DNA of 64,000 bases, taken from NCBI RefSeq assembly GCF_022385335.1, contig NZ_CP092431.1, forward strand, positions 3,658,001 through 3,722,000. The letters run 5' to 3'. Below the pieces are notes generated by a model, which was given only the letters and a program-made list of their open reading frames with translations, made no database searches and was not told the DNA's origin. Of this stretch, positions 45,067 through 55,103 are shown piece after piece (positions within the stretch are counted from its first letter, which is position 1; every line of letters starts with the position of its first letter). A program made the translations under genes and the position numbers. Source of the DNA: Streptomyces deccanensis. Its GTDB lineage: Bacteria > Actinomycetota > Actinomycetes > Streptomycetales > Streptomycetaceae.

Positions 45067-48000
45067 GTGACCCAGGAGTTGATTCACCGGCCCGCGCGGA
45101 GCACCCGGCCGCTCGGTGCCGCCGGGGCCCGGACGATCGAGCCGCCGCCGAACCTCCCGGAGGGCAAGGCGGGGACGGCGGCCACGGCGTTGCTGCCGAT
45201 GGCCGGGGTCATGGGCTCGGTCGTGATGATGACCGTGATCCGCAACAGCCAGTTCGCGGCCATCGGCGCGATGGTGCTGGTCATCGCGCTGCTCGGCGCG
45301 GTCGCCCTGTTCCTCTCCCAGCGCGGCAAGGCCCAGCGCACCCGCCGCATGCAGCGGGAGCGGTATCTGGAGTATCTGGAGGAGCTGCGCGAGGAGTTCG
45401 GCGCGGAGGAGCGGGAGCGGCGGGCGCTCGCGCGGGTGCTGAATCCGCCGCCGGAGGCGCTGTACGACCTGGTGCGCGACCCCGCCCGGCTGTGGGAGCG
45501 GCGGCGGCAGGACGTGGACTTCCTGCGGGTGCGCGTCGGCACCGGTGACGTCCCCGTGGCGAACCTGGCCATCGGGCAGAACCAGGGCGGCGTGCTGACC
45601 CCGCCGGACCCGTTCATGCTGAACGAGGCGCGGGCGCTGCTGGCCCGCTACTCGGTGGCCAACGACTGCCCGATCACGGTGCCGTTGGACCGCGCGGGCA
45701 ACGTCAGCGTGGTCGGCGACCGGGAGGGTGTGCTGCGGGTGGCCCGCGCCCTCCTCGTCCAGGTCGCCGTCACGCACGCGCCCGACGACGTGGCCGTGGC
45801 GCTCGGCGTGCCGGGCGAGCGGCTGGCGGACTGGGAGTGGGCCAAGTGGCTGCCGCACGTGCTGGACGCGCAGGAGCACGACGGTCCGGTGGCGGCCCGC
45901 CGGATCGCGCCGGGCCTGGCGCAGCTGGCCCGGCACTTCCGGCACGAGCTGGGCCGGCGCGCGTCGTACGCGGCGGAGGTGCGCCGGGGCCTCGCCGACC
46001 GCAAGGCGCTCGGGCTGGCGTCCCGCATGCTCGTCGTCAGCGACGCGTACGGGGAGACGGCCGCCGAACTGCCGCGCCCCGACACGGCGGTGGGGCTCGC
46101 GGACATGGGCGTCACCGTGCTGCACCTGCTGGCGGAGCAGGTGCACGAGCCCGATCAGGTGTCGGTGCGGATCACCGTGCGGGGCGATCAGGTCGTCGTG
46201 GAGGACCTGCGCGCTCCGGACCCCTCGGCGATCGGGGCCCCCACCGTCGTCCCGCCCGCGCACGGCACCTGCGACCAGGTCACCGCCGCCGGTGCCGAGG
46301 GCCTCGCCCGGCTGCTCGCGCCGCTGCGGCTGTCCGCCGAGTCGGCCGCCGAGGGCACGCCGGTCACCGGGCCCGTCGACTTCCCGGGTCTGCTCGGCAT
46401 CGACGACCCGGCCCTGCTGAACCTGCACGACCTGTGGGCGCCGCGCGGCGAGCGGGAGTTCCTGCGGGTGCCCATCGGGGTGACGGACCGTCATGAGCCG
46501 GTGCTGCTCGACCTCAAGGAGTCCTCGGAGCTGGGCATGGGCCCGCACGGGCTGTGCGTCGGCGCGACCGGCTCCGGCAAGAGCGAGCTGCTGCGCACCC
46601 TCGTGCTGGCGCTGGCCGCCACCCACTCCCCCGAGGACCTGGCGCTCGTCCTGGTCGACTACAAGGGCGGCGCGACCTTCGCCCCGTTCACCGAACTCCC
46701 GCACGTGGCCGGGGTGATCACCAACCTGGAGAACCAGGCGGGCCTCGTCGAGCGCGTGCACTCCAGCCTCGCGGGCGAGGTCAAGCGGCGCCAGCAGGTG
46801 CTGAAAGACGCGGGGAACGTGGCCGACATCGGACACTACGCCGCCCTGCGCGCCACCCGGCGGCCCGACCTGGAACCGCTGCCGCACCTCTTCGTGGTGA
46901 TCGACGAGTTCGGTGAACTCCTCACCGCCAAGCCCGACTTCATCGACCTGTTCCTGTCCATCGGGCGCATCGGCCGGTCCATCGGCGTGCATCTGCTGCT
47001 GTCCAGCCAACGCATCGAGGGCGGCAAGCTGAAGGGCCTCGACACCTACCTCTCGTACCGGCTGGGGCTGCGCACCTTCTCCGCCGACGAGTCGCGGACC
47101 GTCCTCGACACCACCGACGCCTTCCATCTGCCGCCGCTGCCGGGCTTCGGCTATCTGAAGGTGGACACGTCGACGTACGAGCGGTTCAAGGCGGGGTACG
47201 TGTCGGGCGCGTACCGGGGTCCGGCGCTGGTGGCGCAGGAGGACGACACACCGCTGGCCTGGCCGTATCCGACGTACAACACGCTCGGCGGCGCGCCCGT
47301 CGCCGGTGAGGCCGCCGAGGAGCCGAAGGCCACGAAGCGGGAGACCGGGCCGACCGTGATGTCGGTGATGGTGGACCAACTGGCCGCCGCCGCACGGCCG
47401 GTGCGGCGGATCTGGCTGCCGCCGCTGCCGGACGCGATCACGCTGGACGCGGCGGCCGGCCCCGTGCGGGTGGACGAGCGCGGGCTGCGCCTGGCCACCG
47501 GGGAAGGCCCCTTGCGGGTGCCGCTCGGGGTGCTGGACGATCCGGCGAAGCAGTGGCAGGGGCACTGGGTGCTCGATCTGACGGTCGCGGGCGGCCACGC
47601 GGCGGTGATCGGCGGCCCGCAGTCCGGCAAGACGACGCTACTGCGGACGCTCGCGCTGTCGCTGGCCACCACGCACACGCCCGCCGAGGTCGGCATCTAC
47701 GGACTGGACCTGGTCGGCGGCGGACTCTCCGCGCTCGCCGGGCTGCCGCACGTCGGCGGGATCGCGGGGCGGGCGGACCGGGAGCGGGCGGCGCGGACGG
47801 TCGCCGAGGTGCGGACGATGCTGGTCGAGCGGGAGGAACTGTTCCGCGAGCACGGGATCGACTCGGTGGACCAGCTGCGGCGACTGCGTGCCCAGGGCAG
47901 GCTGCGGGAGCTGGGGTCGACGGACATCGTCCTGCTCATCGACGGGTTCGGCGCGCTGCGCGACGAGTTCGCCGAGCTGGACGACACGGTCGTGGAGCTG

Positions 48001-49140
48001 CTCAAGCGCGGGGGCGGCTACGGCATCCATGTCGTCGGCGGCATGCTGCGCTGGAACGACGTACGGATCGCGACGCAGTCGATGTTCGGGACGCGGGTGG
48101 AGCTGCGGCTCAACGACCCGAGCGATTCGAGCGTGGACCGCAAGCTCTCCGAGACGCTGTCGCCGGACACCCCGGGGCGTGTCCTGACCGACGGCAAGCT
48201 GTTCGCGCAGGCGGCCCTCCCCCGCCTCGACGGCCGCCCGTCGACGGGTGATCTCGCTCCGGCGCTGGAGGACGCGGCCCGCACGATCCGCTCCACCTGG
48301 CATGGTGAACTGGCCGCGCCCGTAAGGGTGTTGCCGACCCGGCTGGCGTCGGACCGGCTGCCGTCGGTGGTCGCCGAGCCGCACCGGGTGCCGATCGGGG
48401 TCGACCAGGACGCCCTGGCGCCCGCGCTGCTGGACCTGTTCGGCTCGGACCAGCATCTGCTGATCCTCGGCGACAACGAGTGCGGCAAGACGAACCTGCT
48501 GAAGCTGGTCGCGGCGCGGCTCGTGGAGCGGTACTCGGACGAGGAGCTGGTCTTCGGGGTGTTCGACCCGAGGCGCGGCCTGCGGGGTGTGATCCCGGAG
48601 CCGTACCGGGGCGGGTACGCGCACAACGCGAAGCTCGCGGCGGGACTGTCGAGCGGGATCGCGAACGAGCTGGAGAAGCGGATGCCCGAGAGCGCCGATC
48701 CGGACGCGCTGACGGACGAGCCCGCGTTCAAGGGTCCCCGGATCGTGATCCTGGTCGACGACTACGACATTCTCACCACCGCCGGGCAGCAGCCGCTGGC
48801 GCCGTTCCTGCCGTATGTGTCGTCGGCGCAGGACATCGGGCTGCACTTCGTGATCACCCGCCGGGTGGCGGGCGCCTCCCGGGCGATGTACGAGCCGCTG
48901 CTGCAGACCCTCCGCGAGACCGGTACGGCCGCGCTGCTGATGACCGGTGAGCGCAGCGAGGGCCAGCTCTTCCCCGGCCTGTACGCCTCGGCGCAGCCGG
49001 CCGGGCGGGGCACGCTGGTCCGCCGGGGCCGGCCCCACCAGCTGATACAGACCGCACTCGACGACACCGCACACGACAGCACCGCCCACGACAGCGCACG
49101 CGATACCGCACACGACAGCGAGGAGGGCGACCGCCCGTGA
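45067..49140 (+). CDS. eccC: Type VII secretion ATPase EccC
   Basis: This 1357-residue FtsK/SpoIIIE-type ATPase is the motor of type VII secretion, with EccCa and EccCb fused in one chain. Two membrane helices (about 37-80, AATALLPMAGVMGSVVMMTV and GAMVLVIALLGAVALFLSQR) precede three ATPase domains. Their Walker A motifs are GATGSGKS (about 499), GGPQSGKT (about 848) and GDNECGKT (about 1134). The first has a full catalytic set (LVDYKGGATF, VVIDEFGELL), and the others are of the substrate-binding type. The C-terminus has HDS-rich repeats (DDTAHDSTAHDSARDTAHDS). The GTG at 45067 lies 31 bp after the EspI-like gene. It overlaps the DUF6177 gene by 4 bp. Confidence 0.94.
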   Translation: MTQELIHRPARSTRPLGAAGARTIEPPPNLPEGKAGTAATALLPMAGVMGSVVMMTVIRNSQFAAIGAMVLVIALLGAVALFLSQRGKAQRTRRMQRERYLEYLEELREEFGAEERERRALARVLNPPPEALYDLVRDPARLWERRRQDVDFLRVRVGTGDVPVANLAIGQNQGGVLTPPDPFMLNEARALLARYSVANDCPITVPLDRAGNVSVVGDREGVLRVARALLVQVAVTHAPDDVAVALGVPGERLADWEWAKWLPHVLDAQEHDGPVAARRIAPGLAQLARHFRHELGRRASYAAEVRRGLADRKALGLASRMLVVSDAYGETAAELPRPDTAVGLADMGVTVLHLLAEQVHEPDQVSVRITVRGDQVVVEDLRAPDPSAIGAPTVVPPAHGTCDQVTAAGAEGLARLLAPLRLSAESAAEGTPVTGPVDFPGLLGIDDPALLNLHDLWAPRGEREFLRVPIGVTDRHEPVLLDLKESSELGMGPHGLCVGATGSGKSELLRTLVLALAATHSPEDLALVLVDYKGGATFAPFTELPHVAGVITNLENQAGLVERVHSSLAGEVKRRQQVLKDAGNVADIGHYAALRATRRPDLEPLPHLFVVIDEFGELLTAKPDFIDLFLSIGRIGRSIGVHLLLSSQRIEGGKLKGLDTYLSYRLGLRTFSADESRTVLDTTDAFHLPPLPGFGYLKVDTSTYERFKAGYVSGAYRGPALVAQEDDTPLAWPYPTYNTLGGAPVAGEAAEEPKATKRETGPTVMSVMVDQLAAAARPVRRIWLPPLPDAITLDAAAGPVRVDERGLRLATGEGPLRVPLGVLDDPAKQWQGHWVLDLTVAGGHAAVIGGPQSGKTTLLRTLALSLATTHTPAEVGIYGLDLVGGGLSALAGLPHVGGIAGRADRERAARTVAEVRTMLVEREELFREHGIDSVDQLRRLRAQGRLRELGSTDIVLLIDGFGALRDEFAELDDTVVELLKRGGGYGIHVVGGMLRWNDVRIATQSMFGTRVELRLNDPSDSSVDRKLSETLSPDTPGRVLTDGKLFAQAALPRLDGRPSTGDLAPALEDAARTIRSTWHGELAAPVRVLPTRLASDRLPSVVAEPHRVPIGVDQDALAPALLDLFGSDQHLLILGDNECGKTNLLKLVAARLVERYSDEELVFGVFDPRRGLRGVIPEPYRGGYAHNAKLAAGLSSGIANELEKRMPESADPDALTDEPAFKGPRIVILVDDYDILTTAGQQPLAPFLPYVSSAQDIGLHFVITRRVAGASRAMYEPLLQTLRETGTAALLMTGERSEGQLFPGLYASAQPAGRGTLVRRGRPHQLIQTALDDTAHDSTAHDSARDTAHDSEEGDRP

Positions 49141-50777
49141 CCAAGGACGTCATCGCCCTCACCCCGAAGATGCCGGATGTGTGGGCCCTCATGACGAGTC
49201 TGTACGCCGGTGGCTCCGACCTGGACCTGTCGGCGGCGGCCGAGGGCGCGGTCGTCCAGTTGCACGGGCCCGGTGGCCGCCCGCTGGTGTCCGTGGAGTC
49301 GCCCGTGCTGGTCCAGGTGCCCGGTGAGGCGGAGCGGCTGCTCGGGCAGGCCATGGACGTCCCGTTCTGGTGGACGGAGGCGCGGGCGTCCACGGCCGTC
49401 CCGGAGGCGGAGCGGCTCGCGGGGGTGGTGTGCGGGCGACTCAACGCCCTGCTGGGCGGCGCGACCTGGCCCGCCGGGGCGGCGAGCACGCAGGTGGTCG
49501 ACGTCTCCGCCGTACCGTCGGCGGGGTCGGGGCAGCCCGCCGTGGACGTCGTGACGGACCACGCGGCCGTGGTCCTCATCGACCGGCCGGTGGTGGCGCT
49601 GACCAGCTGGCTCGCGGAGATCATGCGGACGGCGGCGGTGTCCCGGCGGTCCCTGCAGATCGTCACGCCGCGTGGCGTACGCCTGAGCCCCGCCGCCCGC
49701 ACGACGCTGGCGCGCGTCCCCAACCGCTGGGTCGTCCAGGACCCGGAGTGCGGGTACTACGACGGCTTGTCGGGGGCGGTGCTGCGCTGGCGGGACGGCG
49801 CGTTCTCACCCGCGCTCGCGGAGGACGGGACGGCGACGGTGGCGGCGGCGTTCACGCGCACGGCGCGGGGCGTGGCGGACGGCCCGGGGAACCACTCTGC
49901 GGTCGGCTCGGCGGAGGACGCCGCGGTCGGCCGGGCGGAGGACGCCGCGCATCGCCCGGCGCGAGGCCCCGCAGGCGGCCAGGAGGCCGGCCACACCAGC
50001 GGCCCGGCGGACGGCCGGGCGGAAGACGCCGCCGTCGGCCGGGCGACGGGACGGGCGGGCGGCCCCACCGGTGGCCCGGCGGACGGGGACGCTCCCGGCC
50101 GGCAACTGATCGTCGCCCTCCGGACCGTGCACCGGGCCGACGAGCACCTGCTGCTGGGCGGTGCCCTGGAGGCGGCCTGGAAGGCGCTGACCGGCACGGC
50201 GCCGGCGGGCTGGGGCACGGCCGAGCCCGTCAACCTGCCCTGGTCACCACGGCAGTTGACCGACCTCGCCCGGGAGCGGGCGCCCGAACCCTCGCACCTG
50301 ATCGTGGTCGGCACACCGGACCGGCCGGCGACGGCGACGGTCCGGGTGACGCGGACGACGAAGGGCGTGGAGGAGGACGCGGTCCTAGCGATCGGCTACG
50401 CGGCCGGTGAGGACCCGCCGCTGGACCGGATCGAGGCGCTGGCCGACACCCTGGTCCGGGAGCACGGTCTGCGGACCATGCTGACCTCGGTGCGGGTGGC
50501 CCGCGCCGACCTGACGACCGCGCCCCGGCTGGAGGGCCCGCCGGTCCCGTACGCCTTCACGCTCGGCCCGGACGACGTCCACACCATCGGCCTGGACCAC
50601 GCCCGCCGCCCCCCGGTGGAGGTCCGTGCGCGGCACCTCGGCCCGACGTCCCGCCCGGCCCTGCACTACCCCCTCGGCGACGGCACGGACCCGGCCTCCT
50701 GGGCACGGCTCCAGCAGCTCACGGCCCATCTCAGGAGCGATCATTCCCGGCCAGTCACCCCAGCCCAGCGAGGGTGA
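49137..50777 (+). CDS. DUF6177-like type VII locus protein
   Basis: The 546-residue protein starts MTKDVIALTPKMPDVWALMT and has a conserved-looking N-terminal domain, a low-complexity Ala/Gly/Arg segment (about 245-325, with repeats of RAEDAAVGRA) and a C-terminal domain rich in beta strands (HLIVVGTPDRPATATVRVTR, FTLGPDDVHTIGLDHARRPP). It resembles proteins annotated DUF6177 that sit beside EccC in Streptomyces. Its ATG overlaps the EccC stop by 4 bp, so it belongs to the same operon. It might replace EccE or act as a chaperone, but no evidence here decides. Confidence 0.65.
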   Translation: MTKDVIALTPKMPDVWALMTSLYAGGSDLDLSAAAEGAVVQLHGPGGRPLVSVESPVLVQVPGEAERLLGQAMDVPFWWTEARASTAVPEAERLAGVVCGRLNALLGGATWPAGAASTQVVDVSAVPSAGSGQPAVDVVTDHAAVVLIDRPVVALTSWLAEIMRTAAVSRRSLQIVTPRGVRLSPAARTTLARVPNRWVVQDPECGYYDGLSGAVLRWRDGAFSPALAEDGTATVAAAFTRTARGVADGPGNHSAVGSAEDAAVGRAEDAAHRPARGPAGGQEAGHTSGPADGRAEDAAVGRATGRAGGPTGGPADGDAPGRQLIVALRTVHRADEHLLLGGALEAAWKALTGTAPAGWGTAEPVNLPWSPRQLTDLARERAPEPSHLIVVGTPDRPATATVRVTRTTKGVEEDAVLAIGYAAGEDPPLDRIEALADTLVREHGLRTMLTSVRVARADLTTAPRLEGPPVPYAFTLGPDDVHTIGLDHARRPPVEVRARHLGPTSRPALHYPLGDGTDPASWARLQQLTAHLRSDHSRPVTPAQRG

Positions 50778-50905
50778 CTCGCGTCACTAACTCAACGACC
50801 AATAAGAGCAGTACGAGCTCTGACGGGTGAGGGATTTACCGGCCTGACCAGGGTCCCTAACCTCCCGGCAACAGCTGCCAGAAGGCACGCGCCAGGAGGA
50901 GAACC
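50778..50905. promoter_or_regulatory. Promoter region of iron-type ABC operon
   Basis: GTGAC/GTCAC hairpin bases (50775-50787) close the type VII operon. Downstream lie a possible AT-containing promoter (CTCAACGACCAATAAGAGC near 50812) and the ribosome site AGGAGGAGAA. A weak TAACCT half-site is not a convincing iron box. Confidence 0.4.
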
Positions 50906-52060
50906 ATGGCCAGATCCAGCCAGACCAGCACCCGACGCATCGTCGTCACCGCGTGCGCCGCGACGCTCGCCCTCGGCACCCTGGCCGCCTGCGGCGGTGC
51001 CGACACCGACGCGCCGAAGGTGGCGGAGAACAAGATCTCGGCGGGCAAGGTGCCGGACTACTACCCGGCCGACTACGCCGACCTGATCGCGGCGGCCGAG
51101 AAGGAGGGCGGCAAGCTCACCGTCTACTCCAACCTCGGCGACGAGAACATGGCGCCGATCGTCCGGGACTTCAAGAAGAAGTACGACTTCATCAAGACGG
51201 TCTCCGTCAACGAGCTGGACAGCGACGAGCTGTTCCAGAAGACCCTGTCCGAGAACGCGGCCGGCTCCTCCCCGGCGGACGTGCTGATCTCCAGCGCGGC
51301 GACCGCCTGGTCGGACTTCTCGGCCCGCAAGGGCACGGTCCTGGAGTACGAGTCGCCGGAGCTGAAGGAGCTGGGCGCGAGCGCCGAGCTGCTGCCGAGC
51401 GTGTACTCGCTGTCGCAGGACCCGATGACGATCGCGTACAACACGTCGCTGATGGAGACCCCGCCGACCACCCTGACGGACTTCGCCGAGATCGTGACGG
51501 GCGACGAGGGCAAGTACAAGAACAAGGTGACGGTCCGCGACCCGGAGGGCTCGTTCGGCTTCACCGTCACGCGGGCGCTCACCGAGGGCAACCCCGAGGC
51601 GTGGAAGGACCTGGAGAAGATCCTTCCGCTGACCCGCCCGGAGACCTCCTCCGGCACCCAGCTGGAGAAGATCGTCGCCGGTGAGTACACGGCCGGCTTC
51701 CTGATCAGCGCCTCCCCCGCCTACCCGGTGGTCGAGGACAGCGCCGGTCTGGTGAAGATCGTCTTCCCGAAGGACGGCACGGTCGTCCTGCCGCGCGGCA
51801 TGGGCATCGCCGCCGAGGCGCCGCACCCGGCGACCTCGAAGCTCTTCATGGACTTCGCCCTCTCCGAGGAGGGGCAGCGCGCGGTCGCCGAGGGCGGCCT
51901 CGCCTCGTACCGCGACGGCGTGAAGGGCGAGGGCCTGCACACCTACCAGGAGGTCGTGGACGCCGTCGGCGAGGAGAACATCATCCACGTCAAGTACGAG
52001 GCGGTCTCCAAGGACGACTCCGAGGCCTGGCTGGAGCGCTTCGACGGACTCCGTAAGTAG
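50906..52060 (+). CDS. Iron-type ABC transporter substrate-binding lipoprotein
   Basis: This 384-residue family-1 extracellular binding protein is of the Fe(III)/AfuA/FbpA cluster. A signal peptide ends in the lipobox LAACGG (Cys29), so it is lipid-anchored. The core opens LIAAAEKEGGKLTVYSNLGD and contains FKKKYDFIKTVSVNELDSDE and DVLISSAATAWSDF, which fit the family. Ligands related to these proteins include ferric iron, thiamine and aminoethylphosphonate, so specificity is not certain. ATG 50906 has GGAGGAGAA upstream. It is first in a three-gene operon with a two-domain permease and an ATPase. Confidence 0.85.
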   Translation: MARSSQTSTRRIVVTACAATLALGTLAACGGADTDAPKVAENKISAGKVPDYYPADYADLIAAAEKEGGKLTVYSNLGDENMAPIVRDFKKKYDFIKTVSVNELDSDELFQKTLSENAAGSSPADVLISSAATAWSDFSARKGTVLEYESPELKELGASAELLPSVYSLSQDPMTIAYNTSLMETPPTTLTDFAEIVTGDEGKYKNKVTVRDPEGSFGFTVTRALTEGNPEAWKDLEKILPLTRPETSSGTQLEKIVAGEYTAGFLISASPAYPVVEDSAGLVKIVFPKDGTVVLPRGMGIAAEAPHPATSKLFMDFALSEEGQRAVAEGGLASYRDGVKGEGLHTYQEVVDAVGEENIIHVKYEAVSKDDSEAWLERFDGLRK

Positions 52061-52109
52061 ACGGACTCCGTAGGCAGGCAGCTTCCAAGGACGATCGGAG
52101 TCAGCTCAG

Positions 52110-53882
52110 ATGTCAACCCTCACCCAGCCACCCCGCACACCGGCGGACGAGACACCCGCGGAGACGTTCCGGCCACCGCGCTACCGCCGCCCCTTCGGCA
52201 TCGGACGGGACACGCTCGTCCAGTACGCGGTCCTGGCGTTCCTCGCCGTGCTGGTGCTGGCCCCGATCGTCCCGACCCTCTACCAGAGCATCCGCAACCG
52301 CCCGCTCTACGAGGCGGGCGGGGCGTTCACCCTCAGCGGCTACACCGACCTCTTCACCAAGGCCGGCTTCGGTGAAGTCGCCCTGAACACCCTGCTGTTC
52401 GCCTCGCTGACGACGGTCCTCAGCCTGGCGATCGCCATCCCGATGGCCATCGTGGTCGTCCGGACGAAGCTGCCGGGCGGGCGGCTGATCGCCCTCGCCA
52501 TGCAGTGGCCGTTCTTCATCTCGTCGCTGATCCTGGGCTTCGGCTGGATCATCATGTACGGCCCGGCCGGGTTCGTCAGCGTCAAGGTGCAGCAGGTGTT
52601 CGGCTCGGTGCCGTGGAACCTGTACTCGATCCCCGGCATGGCGCTCACGGAGGCCGTGGCGCTGGCCCCGATCGCGTACGTCTTCTGCGCGAACGCGCTC
52701 AGGCAGTCCGACGCCTCGCTCGAATCGGCCGCGCAGGTCTGCGGCGCCGGCCCCTTCCGCATCCTCGCCCAGGTGATCGTGCCGCTGCTGCGGCCCCCGA
52801 TCGTCTACTCGGCGATCCTCGTCTTCTCCGTCTCCATCGAGACGCTGAGCGTGCCGCTGCTGTACGGCCAGCCGGTCAGCATCGACGTCTTCTCAACGTT
52901 CCTCTACCACAACGGACTTCAGTCGGTGGACCCCGACTACACGATGCTGGGCGCGGCCTCCACGGTCATCCTGGTGGTCACCCTGAGCCTGGTCGCCGTA
53001 CAGGCGAAGCTGCTGAAGGACGCGGCGCGGTTCGTGTCCGTGCGCGGCAAGGTGACCCGGCCGCGCAAGCTGGACCTGGGCTGGCTGAAGTGGGTCAGCA
53101 TCGCGTGCATCTGGTTCTACGTGATCGTGGGCGCCCTGATCCCGATCGCGGGCCTGGTGATGCGGTCCTTCACGCTCGTCTTCACGCCGCTCCAGTCGCC
53201 GTTCCGGACGGTCACGACGAAGAACTACGAGATCGTCTTCGACTCCGACAACTACGTGCAGTCGCTCTACAACAGCATGATCGTGGCCGGGGTCGGCTCG
53301 GTGGTCGTGTCCGCGCTCGCCGTGTTCGCGGTGATGGTGGCCCGGCGGTCGACGTTCCGCTTCGGCCGGGCGGTCGAATATCTGGCCCTCATCCCGCAGT
53401 CCCTGCCCGGCATCATCATCGGTATCGGCTTCTTCTGGGCCTTCGCGCTGGCGCCCTTCGGGATGGGATCCGTCCTCCAGGGCACGATCTACGCCGTCAT
53501 CATCGCCTTCGGCATGCGGGCCCTGCCCAGCGCGTTCGGCTCGGTCGCCCCGGCGATCATGCAGATCGGCGGGGAGCTGGACAACGCGGCCCGGGTCTCC
53601 GGCGCCGACTGGCTGATGACGTTCTTCCGCGTCCTGCGGGCCCTGATCACACCGGCGTTCGCGGGAGCGCTCGTCCTCACCTTCGTGATCATGCTCAAGG
53701 AGTACTCCCCGGCCGTCTTCCTCTCCTCGGCCGACAACAACATCCTCGGCACCACCATGCTCAGTCTCTGGACGCAGGGCAGGGCCGGATCCGTCGCCGC
53801 GCTGGCCACCCTCCAGATCGGCATCACCGCGGTCTTCGTCGCACTCGCTGGACTGCTCATGAAGGGAAAGCACCATGCCTGA
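52110..53882 (+). CDS. Iron-type ABC permease, two fused transmembrane halves
   Basis: The 590-residue permease of the FbpB/AfuB type has two MetI-like halves (about 60-310 and 340-585) in one chain. EAA-type loops appear as SLESAAQVCGAGPFRILAQV in the first half and ELDNAARVSGADWLMTFFRV in the second. These contact the ATPase. It overlaps the ATP-binding protein by 8 bp (53875-53882), a sign of tight coupling. Length and topology are normal for the family. Confidence 0.92.
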   Translation: MSTLTQPPRTPADETPAETFRPPRYRRPFGIGRDTLVQYAVLAFLAVLVLAPIVPTLYQSIRNRPLYEAGGAFTLSGYTDLFTKAGFGEVALNTLLFASLTTVLSLAIAIPMAIVVVRTKLPGGRLIALAMQWPFFISSLILGFGWIIMYGPAGFVSVKVQQVFGSVPWNLYSIPGMALTEAVALAPIAYVFCANALRQSDASLESAAQVCGAGPFRILAQVIVPLLRPPIVYSAILVFSVSIETLSVPLLYGQPVSIDVFSTFLYHNGLQSVDPDYTMLGAASTVILVVTLSLVAVQAKLLKDAARFVSVRGKVTRPRKLDLGWLKWVSIACIWFYVIVGALIPIAGLVMRSFTLVFTPLQSPFRTVTTKNYEIVFDSDNYVQSLYNSMIVAGVGSVVVSALAVFAVMVARRSTFRFGRAVEYLALIPQSLPGIIIGIGFFWAFALAPFGMGSVLQGTIYAVIIAFGMRALPSAFGSVAPAIMQIGGELDNAARVSGADWLMTFFRVLRALITPAFAGALVLTFVIMLKEYSPAVFLSSADNNILGTTMLSLWTQGRAGSVAALATLQIGITAVFVALAGLLMKGKHHA

Positions 53883-55002
53883 GGTGACCGTCAAGAACCT
53901 CGCCAAGACCTTCGGCGACAACTCCGTCCTGCGGGACGTCACCTTCACCATCAAGGACGGCGAGTTCTTCACGCTGCTCGGCGCGAGCGGCTGCGGCAAG
54001 TCGACGACGCTTAACTGCATCGCGGGCCTGGAGCAGCCGACGGAGGGCTCGATCGCGGTCGGCGGACGGACGTTCGTGGACGCCGGAGCGGGGGTCTTCC
54101 TCCCTCCCGAGGAGCGCAACCTCGGCATGGTGTTCCAGTCGTACGCGCTGTGGCCGCACATGACCATCGCGAAGAACCTGGCGCTGCCGCTCAACATCCG
54201 CAAGGTCCCCAAGGACAAGCAGAGGACGCTGATCCACGACGCCCTGGACAAGGTGGGCCTCGCCGCGCTCAGCGGCCGCTACCCCCACCAGCTCTCCGGC
54301 GGCCAGCAGCAACGCGTCGCCCTGGCACGGGCGTTGGTCTACTCCCCGACGGTCCTCCTCCTCGACGAGCCCCTCTCCAACCTGGACGCCAAGCTGCGCG
54401 AGCAGGCCCGCGCCTGGCTGAAGCGGCTCCAGGAGGAGCTGGGCATCACCACCGTCTACGTCACCCACGACCAGGACGAGGCGCTCGCGCTCAGCGACCG
54501 GATCGCCGTGATGGAGGGCGGCAACATGATCCAGATCGGCACGCCGCACGAGATCTACGAGAAGCCGGCCGCGCCCGCCGTCGCCGCGTTCGTCGGCCGC
54601 TGCAACTTCCTCACCGGCAAGGTGGTGAGCGTCGACGGCACCCGGCACACCGTGCTCCTCGACGCCAGCGGCGAGGTCGTCCGCGTCGACAGCGACCGGC
54701 GCGTCCCGACGGGCGACTCCGTCACGGTCGCGGTCCGCCCCGAGCGCCTGGAGGTCGTGGCCTCGACGGACACACCGGCGGGCGTCAACCGCCTCGACAC
54801 CCAGGTCATCACCAGCTCCTACGTCGGCTCCCGCTACGAGTACGACGTCCGCCTCGGCGACCAGGTGGTCCAGGTACTCAGCGCCAACGGCGGCCTCGCG
54901 GGCGAGGTGGCCCTGGTCTTCGACCCGGGGCACGCCCTGCTGTACGCGGACAAGGTCGAACTGCCGGAGGACCAGCGGGACTTGCTGACGGTGACGTCGT
55001 AG
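53875..55002 (+). CDS. Iron-type ABC ATP-binding protein
   Basis: This 375-residue FbpC/PotA-type ATPase has Walker A GASGCGKST (36-44), Q-loop VFQSYALWPHMT, signature LSGGQQQRVALARALVY and Walker B VLLLDEPLSNLD, followed by a D-loop and H-loop VTHDQDEALAL. The C-terminal third is a TOBE domain (GRCNFLTGKVVS, VTVAVRPERLEV). It powers import by the upstream permease. Its start overlaps the permease by 8 bp. A hairpin follows the stop. Confidence 0.93.
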   Translation: MPEVTVKNLAKTFGDNSVLRDVTFTIKDGEFFTLLGASGCGKSTTLNCIAGLEQPTEGSIAVGGRTFVDAGAGVFLPPEERNLGMVFQSYALWPHMTIAKNLALPLNIRKVPKDKQRTLIHDALDKVGLAALSGRYPHQLSGGQQQRVALARALVYSPTVLLLDEPLSNLDAKLREQARAWLKRLQEELGITTVYVTHDQDEALALSDRIAVMEGGNMIQIGTPHEIYEKPAAPAVAAFVGRCNFLTGKVVSVDGTRHTVLLDASGEVVRVDSDRRVPTGDSVTVAVRPERLEVVASTDTPAGVNRLDTQVITSSYVGSRYEYDVRLGDQVVQVLSANGGLAGEVALVFDPGHALLYADKVELPEDQRDLLTVTS

Positions 55003-55031
55003 CCGGGTGAACGGCGGCTGCCGGGACACGG

Positions 55032-55070
55032 CAACGGAGGGCGGGGCCAGGCTGCCCGGCGCCTCCGTTG
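55032..55070. terminator. Hairpin after iron-type ABC operon
   Basis: CAACGGAGG (55032-55040) pairs with CCTCCGTTG (55062-55070). The 21-base loop has further GC pairing. It lies 30 bp after the ATPase stop. Confidence 0.55.
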
Positions 55071-55103
55071 TCCGCCCGGCCGCCGCCGAGTGAAGCTGTG
55101 GCC

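Noticed and set aside
50778..50905. Iron box or thiamine riboswitch before the ABC operon
   Set aside because: Only a TAACCT half-site is visible, and no thi-box consensus pattern can be matched.
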